This document shows positions 62,901-64,000 of a stretch of DNA of 64,000 bases, one piece after another. The stretch is from Neodontobutis hainanensis (taxonomy: Eukaryota; Chordata; Actinopteri; Gobiiformes; Odontobutidae). The stretch lies in assembly GCA_024349245.1 (NCBI GenBank), contig JALDNG010000449.1:1-64000 (forward strand), given 5' to 3'. Position 1 is the first letter of the stretch. Every line of letters starts with the position of its first letter. Position numbers and translations under genes: made by a program. Under the pieces are notes generated by a model. It was not told the DNA's origin. It made no database searches and saw nothing but the letters and a program-made list of their open reading frames with translations.

Positions 62901-64000
62901 TAACTTCATAGTTAATTTTTTAATATTAGGATTAGAAAATTATCATTCGTCATCAAATCCTCTGATGCCAGAAATTTTAGGTAATTATAACCATGCTGAT
63001 AAATAGGTTTTATACCTCTAGAATATCGACTATCCTTGCTAAACACTAAGATAATGCCGAAATAGAATCACATATGCTTCAAAATTTTTATTTTTTTTTA
63101 TGAATATTAATCCATTATTATTTCATCAAACTCTTCATTTGCTGCCATTTCTCAGTCCAAAAAAATATTATAATTAAAAAAAAGCGAGATTAATAAATGG
63201 GAAAATGCGCAACTCTCCACACCTATTCCCTGGTGTATTAAGGGTGACTGAAGTTCACTTATCTTTTCTTTTCAATGGAATAAGGTTTTAGATATACATC
63301 TTCGGTTAAACGGCTATTTTTTAATTTAATATACTATTTTATCCGAAAATTAATATGATCCATCGCTAACAGCAGTTTTTTTGGCTCCTTTATGCCTATA
63401 AGTAAAAATTATTTTTTGTATGTAAAAAGAAGACGGTACACTTTGAATGAGGCATTTGTTTGTTTCTAAATAATTAATTTTAAACCTTATCGTTGCCTTT
63501 ATACTGGCCTCGAAACAAATATTCTTCACATAATGAACGGTTTCAAAAGTATATTAGTGTTATTTTATTTATGAACGAAATGGGAGATTTGTAGTAATTA
63601 AAAATACCTTTCGAATGAAGCATAATAAGGGGGTATATTGAATTAGGAATGGGTAGAGGATCAATATAATTAATGTATTTGAATAAAAATTTCCTTAAAG
63701 TCTGAATTAATCTAAAAATTTTCTTATTGTATTTTTCAGTCTATTGAAGCTTCTTATTCAATAATAAGATTCTGAGAAAGAAAGAAATCTCGCAGATTTT
63801 ATTGATAATATGGAAATAAAAAAAGATCACTCTACCGTCATCACCAGTTTCTTATTTATTTGGCGCACAGCTTGTTCTTTCATTTTGGGAAATAATCTTA
63901 GCCTAAGATAAAAAAGTCATTTCATTTTATGTCACCACAAAGAGTAGAAAAAGTGAAACGCTATTATTTAAAAAGAGTATCTAAAGTGTATGGCTGACAC
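56943..64000. other. AT-rich stretch with no recognised gene
   Basis: Seven kilobases of A/T-dominated sequence with no open frame over 60 codons and no motif. A patch near 60200-60400 weakly resembles part of the integrin-like gene. Confidence 0.45.

Noticed and set aside
1..64000. CRISPR arrays, bacterial operons, ribosomal RNA genes.
   Set aside because: No regularly spaced repeats, no ribosome-binding-site patterns and no rRNA sequence seen; the spliced genes show the DNA is eukaryotic.

Overview
The window comes from a strongly AT-rich, gene-poor animal genome. Five genes can be read exon by exon: the translation factor eIF3j, the Golgi GTPase Rab6, the TATA-binding protein TBP, ceramide glucosyltransferase (UGCG), and a secreted or membrane protein resembling part of integrin alpha. 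A sixth gene, partly readable, looks like the Notch-pathway DNA-binding protein CSL (Suppressor of Hairless / RBP-J). These genes are cut into small exons by extremely short GT-AG introns. I count 31 introns of 21 to 31 bases in the five readable genes, and all but one lie between 21 and 26. This is why almost no long open reading frame is visible. TAA, TAG and TGA all end recognisable proteins, so the code is standard. Short-intron ciliates with reassigned stop codons are therefore unlikely. The gene set is animal-like, and introns of this size are known from dicyemid mesozoans, so a dicyemid is my best guess. Another reduced parasitic animal, such as a myxozoan or orthonectid, cannot be excluded.

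Layout: a terminal exon of an unknown gene (150-248, minus); eIF3j (3122-3911, plus); coding-like exons of an unresolved gene (4218-4870, minus); Rab6 (5127-6513, minus); TBP (10196-11007, plus); CSL-like exons (16274-16840, minus); UGCG (21251-23061, plus); the integrin-alpha-like gene (30076-31895, minus, with a transmembrane exon just beyond it); mixed relics including a possible transposase (37900-38680); two strong hairpins (39288-39533); a decayed Ty3/gypsy-type LTR retrotransposon (about 39821-43950, plus); a degraded second copy of the integrin-like gene (47045-48860, minus); a more degraded third copy (about 52440-53000, minus); and a small coding-like ORF (56742-56942). Everything between is AT-rich DNA in which I recognise nothing.

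The genes do not form one pathway. They are mostly housekeeping functions (transcription, translation, Golgi traffic, glycolipid synthesis), plus a possible Notch effector and a small family of surface-protein genes. The main interest lies in the intron architecture. Every ultrashort intron whose length is a multiple of three carries an in-frame stop codon, which suggests that splicing failures are policed at the RNA level. The second point of interest is the duplicated integrin-like family.
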